Source of the DNA: Clostridia bacterium
Lineage (GTDB): Bacteria; Bacillota; Clostridia; Oscillospirales; Acutalibacteraceae
DNA length: 33,878 nt
Direction of reading: 5' to 3'
NCBI GenBank assembly: GCA_017938985.1
Contig: JAGBAK010000100.1
Coordinates: 1-33,878 of the forward strand
Shown: piece by piece, positions 8,424 through 14,925 of the stretch
Layout of the letters: each line of letters starts with the position of its first letter
How positions within the stretch are numbered: the stretch's first letter is position 1
Program-made: the position numbers and the translations under genes
The notes under the pieces: generated by a model
What the model was told of the DNA's origin: nothing
Seen by the model: only the letters and a program-made list of their open reading frames with translations
The model's database searches: none

Positions 8424-9835
8424 ATTTCTTTCTCCTCATAAACGATTTTGTTGAGTGCGTTGATATAGGCGGTGATGCTTGAACCGATGATGTCTGTTCC
8501 GATACCCTTGCCCGAATAGAGCTTACCGTTTGAACGGAGCTTGACAACGGCTTCGCCCATAGCTTCTCGGCCTTCGGTAACGGACTGAATCTGGAAATCG
8601 TCGAGTTCATAGTGGTGACCTATAATCTGTTCGATTGTGAGGAAAGCGGCGTCAATGGGACCGTCACCCATACATACTGCTTTGAGCGTTCTGTTACCTT
8701 TTTCAAGAACGATGTTTGCGGTTGAGGGAATAACGTTACCGCTGTTGATAACGTAGCTCTGAAGTCTGTACGTGGGGGGAACCTGATTTGCAACGCTTGC
8801 GATGATTGCGTCAAGCTCTTTTGCGCCGACCTGTTTTTTGCCTGCGATGTTTTTGAAAGCTTCAAAAACCTTTGCCGTGTCGTCTTCTGTCAGTTCATAA
8901 CCGAGAGAAACGATTGCGTTGCTGACCTTTGCAATATCAGCCGTGTCGTCAAGCAGAACGTTGCTTGCGCTTGTTGTAACGCCGTAGTCAAATTTATCTG
9001 AATCTGCATGCTTGGAATTTACAAGGCGCAGAATCTGATTTGCGGAGTGGTTAATTGCCATTGAATTAACATCGTAGCCTGTGCCGAGAGTGTGACCCTT
9101 GACCTGAAGTGCTTTCATAACCTTTTCAAGCTCGGGCAAAGCTTCGCAGCCGATAGCAGTTTTAATCTCAAGAGCACCTTCTGCAATGCAGCTGAAAATG
9201 CAGGCGTTTGCCATATCAAGTTCATTGCTGCATTCAACGCCGAGGGTTATGTTTGCGATTTCGGGAACAGCGGCATAGAGTTCTTTGATAAGCTGGGCAA
9301 ATTCCGTGGGAAGAAGAGCACCTGCTGTGTCGCAGAGCGTTACGTTTTTTGCGCCGTTTTCAATTGCAACCTTTACTGCTTCAAAAAGATATTCCTTTTC
9401 TGCTCTTGTTGCATCAACTGCGGCAAACTCAACGTCGGTGCAAATTGAAGAGCAATGAGCAGTTAAGGTTTTAATAAGCTCAATCATCTGAGCTGGTTTT
9501 TTATGGCAAATGTATTCCATCTGAACGGCTGAAACAGGGAGCGAAACAAGAAGTCTGGGTTTCTTTGTTGCTGCAATTGAGCGCATAGCTCTGTCAGCTT
9601 CTTCAACGGAAAAACCTACGGGGCAGGATAGAATGCTGTTCTTTAGGAGAGGGCTGATTGTGCGCAAAACAAGAGTGTCAATCTTTTCGTCTGCCACGGG
9701 AGCAGCTTCAATAACGTTGACCTGAAGCTTGTCAAGGAGCTTTGCAATTTCAAGCTTCTCTTTAAAGCTGAGCGCAAGGTCGCCTCTGTGTGCAAACGCT
9801 CTGAGTGTTGCGTCTGCAATGATGATTTTTTTCAT
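8420..9835 (-). CDS. 2-isopropylmalate-synthase-like protein with degenerate active site
   Basis: 471-residue protein aligning by eye with LeuA: DRE-TIM barrel (1-270) and C-terminal LeuA allosteric domain (about 355-465, with GDGPIDAAF and TDIIGSSITAY). The barrel has lost most catalytic residues. The usual LRDGEQ is LRAFAH, so the metal-binding Asp is Ala13. The usual VEFSxE Glu is Val140. The HxHND metal histidines are Glu201 and Ser203 in VECSNE. Only Arg12 of the set remains. The regulatory domain looks intact, so a leucine- or acyl-CoA-sensing or scaffold role is possible. The start ATG at 9833-9835 follows AAGGAGAG; the frame stays open 67 codons upstream but crosses the promoter. First gene of the operon. 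Confidence 0.85.
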   Translation of the reverse strand: MKKIIIADATLRAFAHRGDLALSFKEKLEIAKLLDKLQVNVIEAAPVADEKIDTLVLRTISPLLKNSILSCPVGFSVEEADRAMRSIAATKKPRLLVSLPVSAVQMEYICHKKPAQMIELIKTLTAHCSSICTDVEFAAVDATRAEKEYLFEAVKVAIENGAKNVTLCDTAGALLPTEFAQLIKELYAAVPEIANITLGVECSNELDMANACIFSCIAEGALEIKTAIGCEALPELEKVMKALQVKGHTLGTGYDVNSMAINHSANQILRLVNSKHADSDKFDYGVTTSASNVLLDDTADIAKVSNAIVSLGYELTEDDTAKVFEAFKNIAGKKQVGAKELDAIIASVANQVPPTYRLQSYVINSGNVIPSTANIVLEKGNRTLKAVCMGDGPIDAAFLTIEQIIGHHYELDDFQIQSVTEGREAMGEAVVKLRSNGKLYSGKGIGTDIIGSSITAYINALNKIVYEEKEI

Positions 9836-9949
9836 ACGAAATCTCTCCTTTTTGCCGTTTTTTACGGCGATGATTAGAACAGCAAATCCCGGATGAGGGA
9901 TTAAAAACTGCCTGCCCGGCAGAAAAACACTAATGCATTTTAATGTTTT
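9836..9949 (-). promoter_or_regulatory. structured 5' leader of the ten-gene operon
   Basis: About 114 transcribed bases between the predicted start site and the LeuA-like gene. Read on the minus strand it can form three small hairpins: 9908-9922 (CTGCC/GGCAG), 9885-9902 (AATCCC/GGGATT) and 9854-9868 (GCCGT/ACGGC, just before the ribosome site). No T-box, known riboswitch core or poly-U attenuator was recognised. Confidence 0.35.
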
Positions 9950-9955
9950 CATAAT

Positions 9956-9984
9956 ATTATATATAAAAGGGATTGCAAAGTCAA
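9956..9984 (-). promoter_or_regulatory. sigma-A-type promoter of the ten-gene operon
   Basis: On the minus strand, TTGACT (9979-9984) and a perfect TATAAT (9956-9961) are separated by exactly 17 bases. Predicted start of transcription is near 9949. It is the only strong promoter seen for the block from 9835 down to the window edge. Confidence 0.85.
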
Positions 9985-10139
9985 TATTATTTGAGCCGTT
10001 AAAAACGCACTGAAACAAAATCGTATACTGCAACAATTATACTTTTTTAAAAGAAAAAAATAATGTTGATTTTTCACAAACAATTGAGAACTCGTTTTGC
10101 TTTGCTTTACCTGTGAGTTAAAAATTAGAATAAATCACA

Positions 10140-10173
10140 TTGACAATTTGAAAAAAATGTTATAAAGTATAAT
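10140..10173 (+). promoter_or_regulatory. probable promoter of the Nudix/glycosyltransferase unit
   Basis: A perfect TTGACA lies at 10140-10145. Two candidate -10 boxes follow: TATAAA at 10161-10166 (15-base spacer) and TATAAT at 10168-10173 (22-base spacer). Neither spacing is ideal, so the exact start is unsure. Confidence 0.5.
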
Positions 10174-10216
10174 TCGTATAGGTATATTTGTCAATTATGC
10201 GGAGGCGGTTGTTGTT

Positions 10217-10612
10217 ATGACGCAGGTTGTTGCGGCTCTGATTTGGGAACAGAACAAATTTATGATTTGCCAAAGACCTGCAAACAAAACAAGGGCTTTT
10301 GAATGGGAATTTGTTGGCGGTAAGGTTGAAAAAAACGAAACCCTTCAACAGGCACTTGTCAGAGAATGCCGTGAAGAAATCGGCGTTGATATTGAGGTCG
10401 GCAGCGTTTTTATGGAGGTTGACCACGTTTACCCCGATATTACCATTCACCTCACGTTATTCAACGCTTCGCTTAACGGCAAAACGCCCAAAAAGCTTGA
10501 GCATAACGATATCCGTTTTATTCTTCCGTCAGAGATTCCGCTCTATGAATTCTGCCCTGCAGACAAGGAAATTCTGAAAAAGATTATTCGTGATTCTGAT
10601 AAAGCTGATTAA
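10217..10612 (+). CDS. mutT: MutT-type Nudix hydrolase
   Basis: 131-residue Nudix enzyme. The full Nudix box G-x5-E-x7-REUxEExGU is present from Gly35 to Gly56 (GKVEKNE then RECREEIGV). The short length and N-terminal VVAALIWEQNKFMICQR segment match 8-oxo-dGTP diphosphatases, which clear oxidised nucleotides from the pool; other (d)NTPs are possible. The ATG lies 11 bases after GGAGG, slightly long spacing. It precedes the glycosyltransferase gene by 56 bases, with no convincing terminator between them, so the two may be cotranscribed. Confidence 0.88.
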   Translation: MTQVVAALIWEQNKFMICQRPANKTRAFEWEFVGGKVEKNETLQQALVRECREEIGVDIEVGSVFMEVDHVYPDITIHLTLFNASLNGKTPKKLEHNDIRFILPSEIPLYEFCPADKEILKKIIRDSDKAD

Positions 10613-10668
10613 TAATTTGAACCGGACACAAACTTCGATTTTCGTTTGTCAATGAAAGGATAAATACA

Positions 10669-13293
10669 ATGTCGGATATGAATTTTAAGTACAAGATGTC
10701 GGTAATTATCCCCGTTTATAATTGTGAACCGTATATAAAAAAATGCGTCAAGAGCCTTCTCAAACAAACAATGCCTTTAAAGGATTTCCAGATTGTTTTT
10801 GTTAACGACGGCTCAAGCGATGCTTCTGGCGAAATCTGCAAAAAATATGCGGCGAAATACAGCGATAACATAGTATATTTTGAAAAAGAAAACGGCGGCG
10901 TTTCAACCGCCCGAAACAAGGGTCTTGAGCTTGCTCAGGGCAAGTATATCCTTTTCCTTGATTCTGACGATTCACTGTCAAACAACACGCTTCAGGACGT
11001 ATTTAACTTTTTTGAAGCTCATAATGACGAAGTTGATTTGGTTACGTATACAATTCAGTATCTTAACGAAAACGGCAGGGTTTCATCGCATAAGCGCTTT
11101 GAAATTCTTGACCACACAGGTGTTTACGATATTCACTGCAACTACAATCTTCTGCAAACAACAATGAATGTGTGCGTCAAAAACGTACCTGAAGAAGAAA
11201 GAATATATTTTGATGAATCGCTTACTCTCGGCGAAGATCAGTGGTTCATTTTCTCCTGGCTTCTGAAAAAAGAGAAAATCGGATTTGTCAAGGATGCGGT
11301 TTACGTTTATTACAGACATTCCGATTCTGCAAGCTCTGTTCACAACAACCCTTATTATTGCTTTGATGAATACGTCAGCTTTATGCGCAAGGTTCTTGAT
11401 GCGAAAAGAGACAAAGACGGCAAAGCTCACCCCACTGCACAGTCAATGATTATTTATAATCTCAGCTGGCGTTTATCGGCGGATATGCTTGTTTCTCACA
11501 TTGATGAGGAAACCGAAAACAGCCAGATGGATATTATCAGAGATATTCTTTCGGAGATTGACGTTGATATTATTGCAAACTCTATATATATCAATCCTTA
11601 TCATATTGAATTCTTCATACATATGAAGAACGGCAAATTTGAGCTTGCTTTCAACAATTCCCAAATGAGCGCATATTGCGATGACCGTCTGATGTTTTCG
11701 CAGACTTTTGCAGTTTTCCTTAATAACATTACAATCAGGGATAACAAATGCCATATTATCGGCTACGTAAGAAACGGTATTGTTGATTACAAAGACCTGA
11801 CGCTCTACCTTCTCGATAAGGATAATAAGCTGCACGAAATCCCCATGCATAAAACAACGTACAGCTATCACATCAGTAAGTGCGAAACCAACCGTTTCGG
11901 CGGCTTTGATTTCAGCATTGATCTTGAAGACGTAACGTCAATTGCTTTCAGACTTAAGTTCGGCGATGAAATCGTATCGCTTTCGCCGTTTTTCAGCTTC
12001 AAGTGTATTGTCAATTCGCAGAAGTCTGTTGTTGCCTGCGGCGAATATATTGTTGAATTTCTTTCTTCATCGGGCAGCATACTTATAACAAAAGCTGATG
12101 CAGCATCTCTTGCCGCGGTCAGAAAAGCTGCTAATATAAAGATAATGCGTTCAAACAACAGAACCGTTATTTACCGAAAAAGCGGCGAGATGAAAAGGGA
12201 AAAGAACGAAGAAGTCTGGCTTTATACTGACCGTGAGGGAATTCTTGATAACGCTTATTATCAGTTTATTCACGATTTTGCCATCAACGACGGCGTTAAA
12301 CGTTATTATATCTGTGATAAGCTTAAGAACAAGAAAAAGTATTTCACAGCCGAGCAGAGAAAGAATCTTGTTAATTTCAAGAGCATCAAGCATAAAACGT
12401 TGTTTATGCAGTGCAGCAAGATTTTTACGTCTTTTGCTTCGCTCCCGATTATAAGTCCGTTCGGCGCTATGCCTCTCAAATGGTATTCCGATATTGCAAG
12501 GTATGAGGTAATTTATCTTCAGCACGGTATACTTCACGCAAGATTGCCGCTTATGTATTCAAAAGAGCGAGCTAACGTTGATAAGGTTGTAATCTCTTCT
12601 GAGTTTGAAAGAAAGAATTTCACGGAAATTTATAATTTCAAGGATGAAGACCTGATTATGAGCGGTATGCCGAGATTTGACGTTATTGACTTGGAGTCAA
12701 AACCTAAAAGAAAAATCCTCTATTCTCCCTCGTGGAGAAAGAATCTTATCGGCGAATATACCAACAACACAAGAGAGCTTATGCCCGAAAAGTTCGTTGA
12801 GTCGGATTATTTCAAAGAAACCTGTGCATTCCTGAATTCGCCTGAGCTTATCAGATTCCTTGAAAAATATGACCTTGAAATTGATTTCCAGAATCATCCG
12901 ATTTTCAAGGATTATGAAGACCTTTACGTTATCAATAATCCGAGAGTTCACATTACGTCTGAGGGCGAGATGCAGGATTATCTGATAATGATAACGGACT
13001 ATTCATCAATTGTTTTTGACTTTGTTTATCTTGGCAGACCTATTGCATATTTTGTACCTGACTATATTGAGTTTAAGGCCGGCATTACGCACAGCTATCA
13101 GAAGCTTGACTTGCCTCTTGAAGAGGGCTTCGGTGAAATAGCTCTCACAGGCGAAGAACTTCTTGCTGTTGTTGAAAGAATAGCAGAAAACGACTTCAAA
13201 CCTCTGGCACCCTATGATAAGAGAATCAATGAATTCTTTGATTCAAGAGAAAACACCCACAGGGATAAGCTTTATAAAGCCATTAAAGGCTGA
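10669..13293 (+). CDS. GT2 glycosyltransferase fused to CDP-glycerol glycerophosphotransferase domain
   Basis: 874-residue bifunctional envelope polymer enzyme. Residues about 10-230 are a GT-A family 2 domain (MSVIIPVYN, FVNDGSSD, and the metal-binding LDSDD). Residues about 330-480 are a beta-rich linker without a recognised motif. The C-terminal half, about 490-870, resembles TagB/TagF-type transferases: YLQHGILHAR near residue 618, then ILYSPSWRKN and a late ITDYSSIVFDF motif that matches the CDP-binding region. It probably builds or decorates teichoic acid or a glycerol-phosphate-modified surface glycan. No transmembrane segment was seen. The ribosome site is AAAGGATAAATAC and a terminator follows 11 bases after the stop. 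Confidence 0.9.
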   Translation: MSDMNFKYKMSVIIPVYNCEPYIKKCVKSLLKQTMPLKDFQIVFVNDGSSDASGEICKKYAAKYSDNIVYFEKENGGVSTARNKGLELAQGKYILFLDSDDSLSNNTLQDVFNFFEAHNDEVDLVTYTIQYLNENGRVSSHKRFEILDHTGVYDIHCNYNLLQTTMNVCVKNVPEEERIYFDESLTLGEDQWFIFSWLLKKEKIGFVKDAVYVYYRHSDSASSVHNNPYYCFDEYVSFMRKVLDAKRDKDGKAHPTAQSMIIYNLSWRLSADMLVSHIDEETENSQMDIIRDILSEIDVDIIANSIYINPYHIEFFIHMKNGKFELAFNNSQMSAYCDDRLMFSQTFAVFLNNITIRDNKCHIIGYVRNGIVDYKDLTLYLLDKDNKLHEIPMHKTTYSYHISKCETNRFGGFDFSIDLEDVTSIAFRLKFGDEIVSLSPFFSFKCIVNSQKSVVACGEYIVEFLSSSGSILITKADAASLAAVRKAANIKIMRSNNRTVIYRKSGEMKREKNEEVWLYTDREGILDNAYYQFIHDFAINDGVKRYYICDKLKNKKKYFTAEQRKNLVNFKSIKHKTLFMQCSKIFTSFASLPIISPFGAMPLKWYSDIARYEVIYLQHGILHARLPLMYSKERANVDKVVISSEFERKNFTEIYNFKDEDLIMSGMPRFDVIDLESKPKRKILYSPSWRKNLIGEYTNNTRELMPEKFVESDYFKETCAFLNSPELIRFLEKYDLEIDFQNHPIFKDYEDLYVINNPRVHITSEGEMQDYLIMITDYSSIVFDFVYLGRPIAYFVPDYIEFKAGITHSYQKLDLPLEEGFGEIALTGEELLAVVERIAENDFKPLAPYDKRINEFFDSRENTHRDKLYKAIKG

Positions 13294-13304
13294 ATAACAA
13301 AAAC

Positions 13305-13339
13305 ACGGTTGTCACTTAATAGTGATGACCGTATTTTTT
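13305..13339 (+). terminator. rho-independent terminator after the glycosyltransferase fusion
   Basis: A 12-base stem with one mismatch (ACGGTTGTCACT / AGTGATGACCGT) around a TAAT loop, followed by a run of six T. Confidence 0.9.
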
Positions 13340-13435
13340 ATGAAAAAGTTCAACAAAAATTTAGTGAGCAGTTTTCAAACAAACGACATTCTTTGTTTGA
13401 ATTTAACAAAATACAACTATTGATATTGAACATAT

Positions 13436-13542
13436 TGCACAAAATAATTTTGGCGGATTAATAAAAACTATGAAGGCTAAACAGTTTAGCTGACTAAAAT
13501 ATTTGTGCATAATCAACAAACCGAAGAATATATATTTGTGCA
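13436..13542. repeat. three dispersed copies of TTTGTGCA
   Basis: The 8-mer occurs at 13502-13509 and 13535-13542 (plus strand) and inverted at 13436-13443. The two direct copies share ATATTTGTGCA and are 33 bases apart, about three helix turns; the last ends seven bases before the -35 box. They could be binding sites for a regulator. Confidence 0.45.
13476..13490. promoter_or_regulatory. 15-bp palindrome, possible operator
   Basis: GCTAAAC, one central base, then GTTTAGC: a perfect inverted repeat typical in size of dimeric regulator sites. It lies 60 bases upstream of the -35 box of the small-ORF promoter. The bound protein is unknown. Confidence 0.45.
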
Positions 13543-13549
13543 AAATGAC

Positions 13550-13577
13550 TTGACTTTTTTGAAAATGTGAGTATAAT
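13550..13577 (+). promoter_or_regulatory. promoter of the small ORF/RNA locus
   Basis: TTGACT (13550-13555) and TATAAT (13572-13577) with a 16-base spacer. Predicted start near 13584, about 25 bases before the small ORF. Confidence 0.8.
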
Positions 13578-13608
13578 AAAGACATCACAAGAAGAAAGGA
13601 TGAATGTA

Positions 13609-13734
13609 ATGAACTACGACATTTACACAAAACAAATCGAAAGCGAGCTCCTTAAGGAAATTGAAAAAGAAAAGAAGTTCACATTCAGAAAGCTTCTTAA
13701 AATCCTTGAGCTCAATGCAATGCTCACAAGATAA
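13609..13734 (+). CDS. 41-residue small protein of unknown function
   Basis: Short frame from ATG 13609 to TAA 13734 behind AGAAAGGA with eight-base spacing; the ATG at 13600 overlaps that ribosome site and was not used. The peptide starts MNYDIYTKQIE and ends LELNAMLTR. It is rich in Lys and Glu with regularly spaced Leu/Ile, so one or two amphipathic helices are likely; there is no signal peptide, membrane segment or Cys pair. It has its own consensus promoter and is followed directly by a structured RNA and a terminator, which supports a real transcript. I do not recognise the family. It may be a small regulator or the coding part of a dual-function RNA. Confidence 0.6.
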   Translation: MNYDIYTKQIESELLKEIEKEKKFTFRKLLKILELNAMLTR

Positions 13735-13830
13735 GAGCATCGCGGGTTAAACCCCGTAAAAATATCACGCAGGAAACTGCTGTGATTTTACATAACCCGA
13801 GCGGGTTTTTACCCGTATCGGTCACAGAAA
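13735..13830 (+). ncRNA. structured RNA element following the small ORF
   Basis: The 96 bases between the stop codon and the terminator can fold well. An outer stem CGGGTTA (13743-13749) / TAACCCG (13793-13799) encloses an arm of three helices: GTAAA/TTTAC, ATCAC/GTGAT and GCAG/CTGC, closed by a GAAA tetraloop at 13773-13776. A second hairpin CGGGT-TTTT-ACCCG is at 13802-13815. The repeated GGGTT/AACCC segments also allow competing pairings. No protein frame explains this. The Rfam class was not recognised. Confidence 0.5.
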
Positions 13831-13833
13831 AAC

Positions 13834-13864
13834 AAAAGCCGTCGGAATCGCTCCGACGGCTTTT
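13834..13864. terminator. bidirectional rho-independent terminator
   Basis: Perfect 13-base stem AAAAGCCGTCGGA / TCCGACGGCTTTT around ATCGC, with A-run and T-run flanks, so it can end both the small-ORF transcript and the convergent Tim44-like gene. Confidence 0.92.
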
Positions 13865-13874
13865 AATGTTTATA

Positions 13875-14834
13875 TTAACCTACTGTTCTTTGCGAAAGAC
13901 CTTTTATTCCTGAAAGTACCCAGTCAAAATCATCAGTTTCAATTATGGAACCGCAGTATTCGCATTTAGCTGATTTATTGAGGTTGAGAGGTGCACCGCA
14001 ATTAGGGCAGTTGCTTGCACTTTCACCGTTGTTCTGACCTGTCTGTCTGCCGATTGTGCGGATGTGGTTCCATTCATAGGTCATAAACTTTTCGGCAGTG
14101 TTGCTGCCTCTGATTATGTTGCCTGTTGCATCGTCAACAACGTAGTCAACAATTCTTGTCTGTAGCCTTGCAATCATTACGTCATTGCCGCTTTCCTGTT
14201 TCCAACCGAGAAGGTCAACGCCCATAACAGAAATACGCTCAATGCGGTTAGTTTGTTTGTTTTTGCGGTATGCGTCAAGCTGGCGGTCAATCTGTGCATA
14301 AAAATCGTCTGAAAGGCAGGGGCGGATATCTTCAAGTTTCTTGTTCTGCCAAGCATTCTGGAATCTTATATACATATTTGAAATTTCTTCGCAGAAATCG
14401 GGCTGTGAGAAATTCGGGTCAACGGAATTATATTCGCTGACAGGTTTCAGCGTTGAAACGTCTGTGGGCAGTGCGCCCGGTGCGATAACTGTCTTTTTGT
14501 TTTTGCCAAGTAATGATTTAATTACCGGAATGCCGAAAATCAGAACTATTAAAACGATTAACACTATCCAACCTTTGCCGCCGGAACCGCCCGAATCGGA
14601 ATTATCGACCACAACTGCTCCTCCGCCATTGTAATCGTCATCGTAGTCATCGTAGTCGTCGTAGTCATCGTCATAATCGTCGTAGCCGTCATAATCATTA
14701 TAGCTGTCGTTGTAATCATATCCGTAATCTGCGTTACCGCCGTAATCGCCGAAATCAGCATTGGCTGTCAGGGCAAACGTAAACAGCAGTGTGATTATTA
14801 CGGTTATGTATTTCAGAATCGAACGTTTTCTCAT
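13875..14834 (-). CDS. membrane protein with Asp/Tyr-rich segment, Tim44-like domain and zinc ribbon
   Basis: 319 residues. A signal-type hydrophobic segment (about 8-25) is followed by a low-complexity Asp/Tyr/Gly region (27-70), a Gly/Ser stretch and a strong membrane helix at about 88-106 (WIVLIVLIVLIFGIPVI). Residues about 130-265 resemble the Tim44-like lipid/protein-binding domain. A C-terminal zinc ribbon has CPNCG and CEYCG pairs near 280-298. Tim44-like domains occur in bacterial proteins of unclear role, possibly membrane-protein handling. The acidic part is probably outside and the Tim44/zinc part inside. Single gene with its own promoter; ribosome site AAGGAGTGTGATAAA; ends 10 bases from the shared terminator. 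Confidence 0.83.
   Translation of the reverse strand: MRKRSILKYITVIITLLFTFALTANADFGDYGGNADYGYDYNDSYNDYDGYDDYDDDYDDYDDYDDDYNGGGAVVVDNSDSGGSGGKGWIVLIVLIVLIFGIPVIKSLLGKNKKTVIAPGALPTDVSTLKPVSEYNSVDPNFSQPDFCEEISNMYIRFQNAWQNKKLEDIRPCLSDDFYAQIDRQLDAYRKNKQTNRIERISVMGVDLLGWKQESGNDVMIARLQTRIVDYVVDDATGNIIRGSNTAEKFMTYEWNHIRTIGRQTGQNNGESASNCPNCGAPLNLNKSAKCEYCGSIIETDDFDWVLSGIKGLSQRTVG
14631..14711. repeat. GAT/TAC-type trinucleotide-rich coding repeat
   Basis: Nearly uninterrupted Asp and Tyr codons in the Tim44-like gene give a short-period repeat of three bases. Such tracts are prone to in-frame length change; the reading frame is intact here. Confidence 0.7.
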
Positions 14835-14855
14835 TTTATCACACTCCTTAATGTT

Positions 14856-14884
14856 ATTATACTATATTAAATTGATTATGTCAA
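14856..14884 (-). promoter_or_regulatory. promoter of the Tim44-like gene
   Basis: Minus strand TTGACA (14879-14884), 17-base spacer, TATAAT (14856-14861): a full consensus. The -35 box abuts the T-run of the preceding terminator. Confidence 0.88.
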
Positions 14885-14885
14885 A

Positions 14886-14915
14886 AGAAAAACTCTCCGT
14901 TTTAAGGCGGAGAGT
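14886..14915 (-). terminator. terminator after the broken esterase gene
   Basis: Minus-strand stem ACTCTCCG / CGGAGAGT followed by TTTTTCTTTT. It lies 11 bases after the esterase stop. Confidence 0.85.
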
Positions 14916-14925
14916 CAGCTTTTTA

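Larger units (their letters stand above)
9836..10216. other. divergent intergenic region, no gene
   Basis: 381 bases between the LeuA-like gene and the Nudix gene. It holds the minus-strand leader and promoter, the plus-strand Nudix promoter, and between them (9985-10139) an AT-rich stretch with runs of A/T in which no gene or clear operator was seen. Confidence 0.7.
13294..13608. other. intergenic region upstream of a small ORF/RNA locus
   Basis: 315 AT-rich bases without a convincing gene. It contains the terminator at 13305-13339, a perfect palindrome at 13476-13490, three copies of TTTGTGCA and a promoter at 13550-13577. The stretch 13340-13430 shows nothing recognisable. Confidence 0.7.

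Noticed and set aside
9836-9952. In-frame extension of the LeuA-like gene, with a run of Val-Leu-Ile-Ile-Ala-Val that looks like an attenuation leader peptide.
   Set aside because: The upstream ATG coincides with the predicted transcription start, there is no stop before the main gene and no ribosome site, and a good ribosome site precedes the ATG at 9833-9835.
10619-10655. Imperfect hairpin between the Nudix and glycosyltransferase genes as a terminator.
   Set aside because: The stem is short with a bulge and no T-run follows, so read-through is more likely.
14631-14711. Regular repeats that could suggest a CRISPR or tandem-repeat element.
   Set aside because: The period is three bases, it lies within an intact coding frame, and it simply encodes Asp and Tyr.
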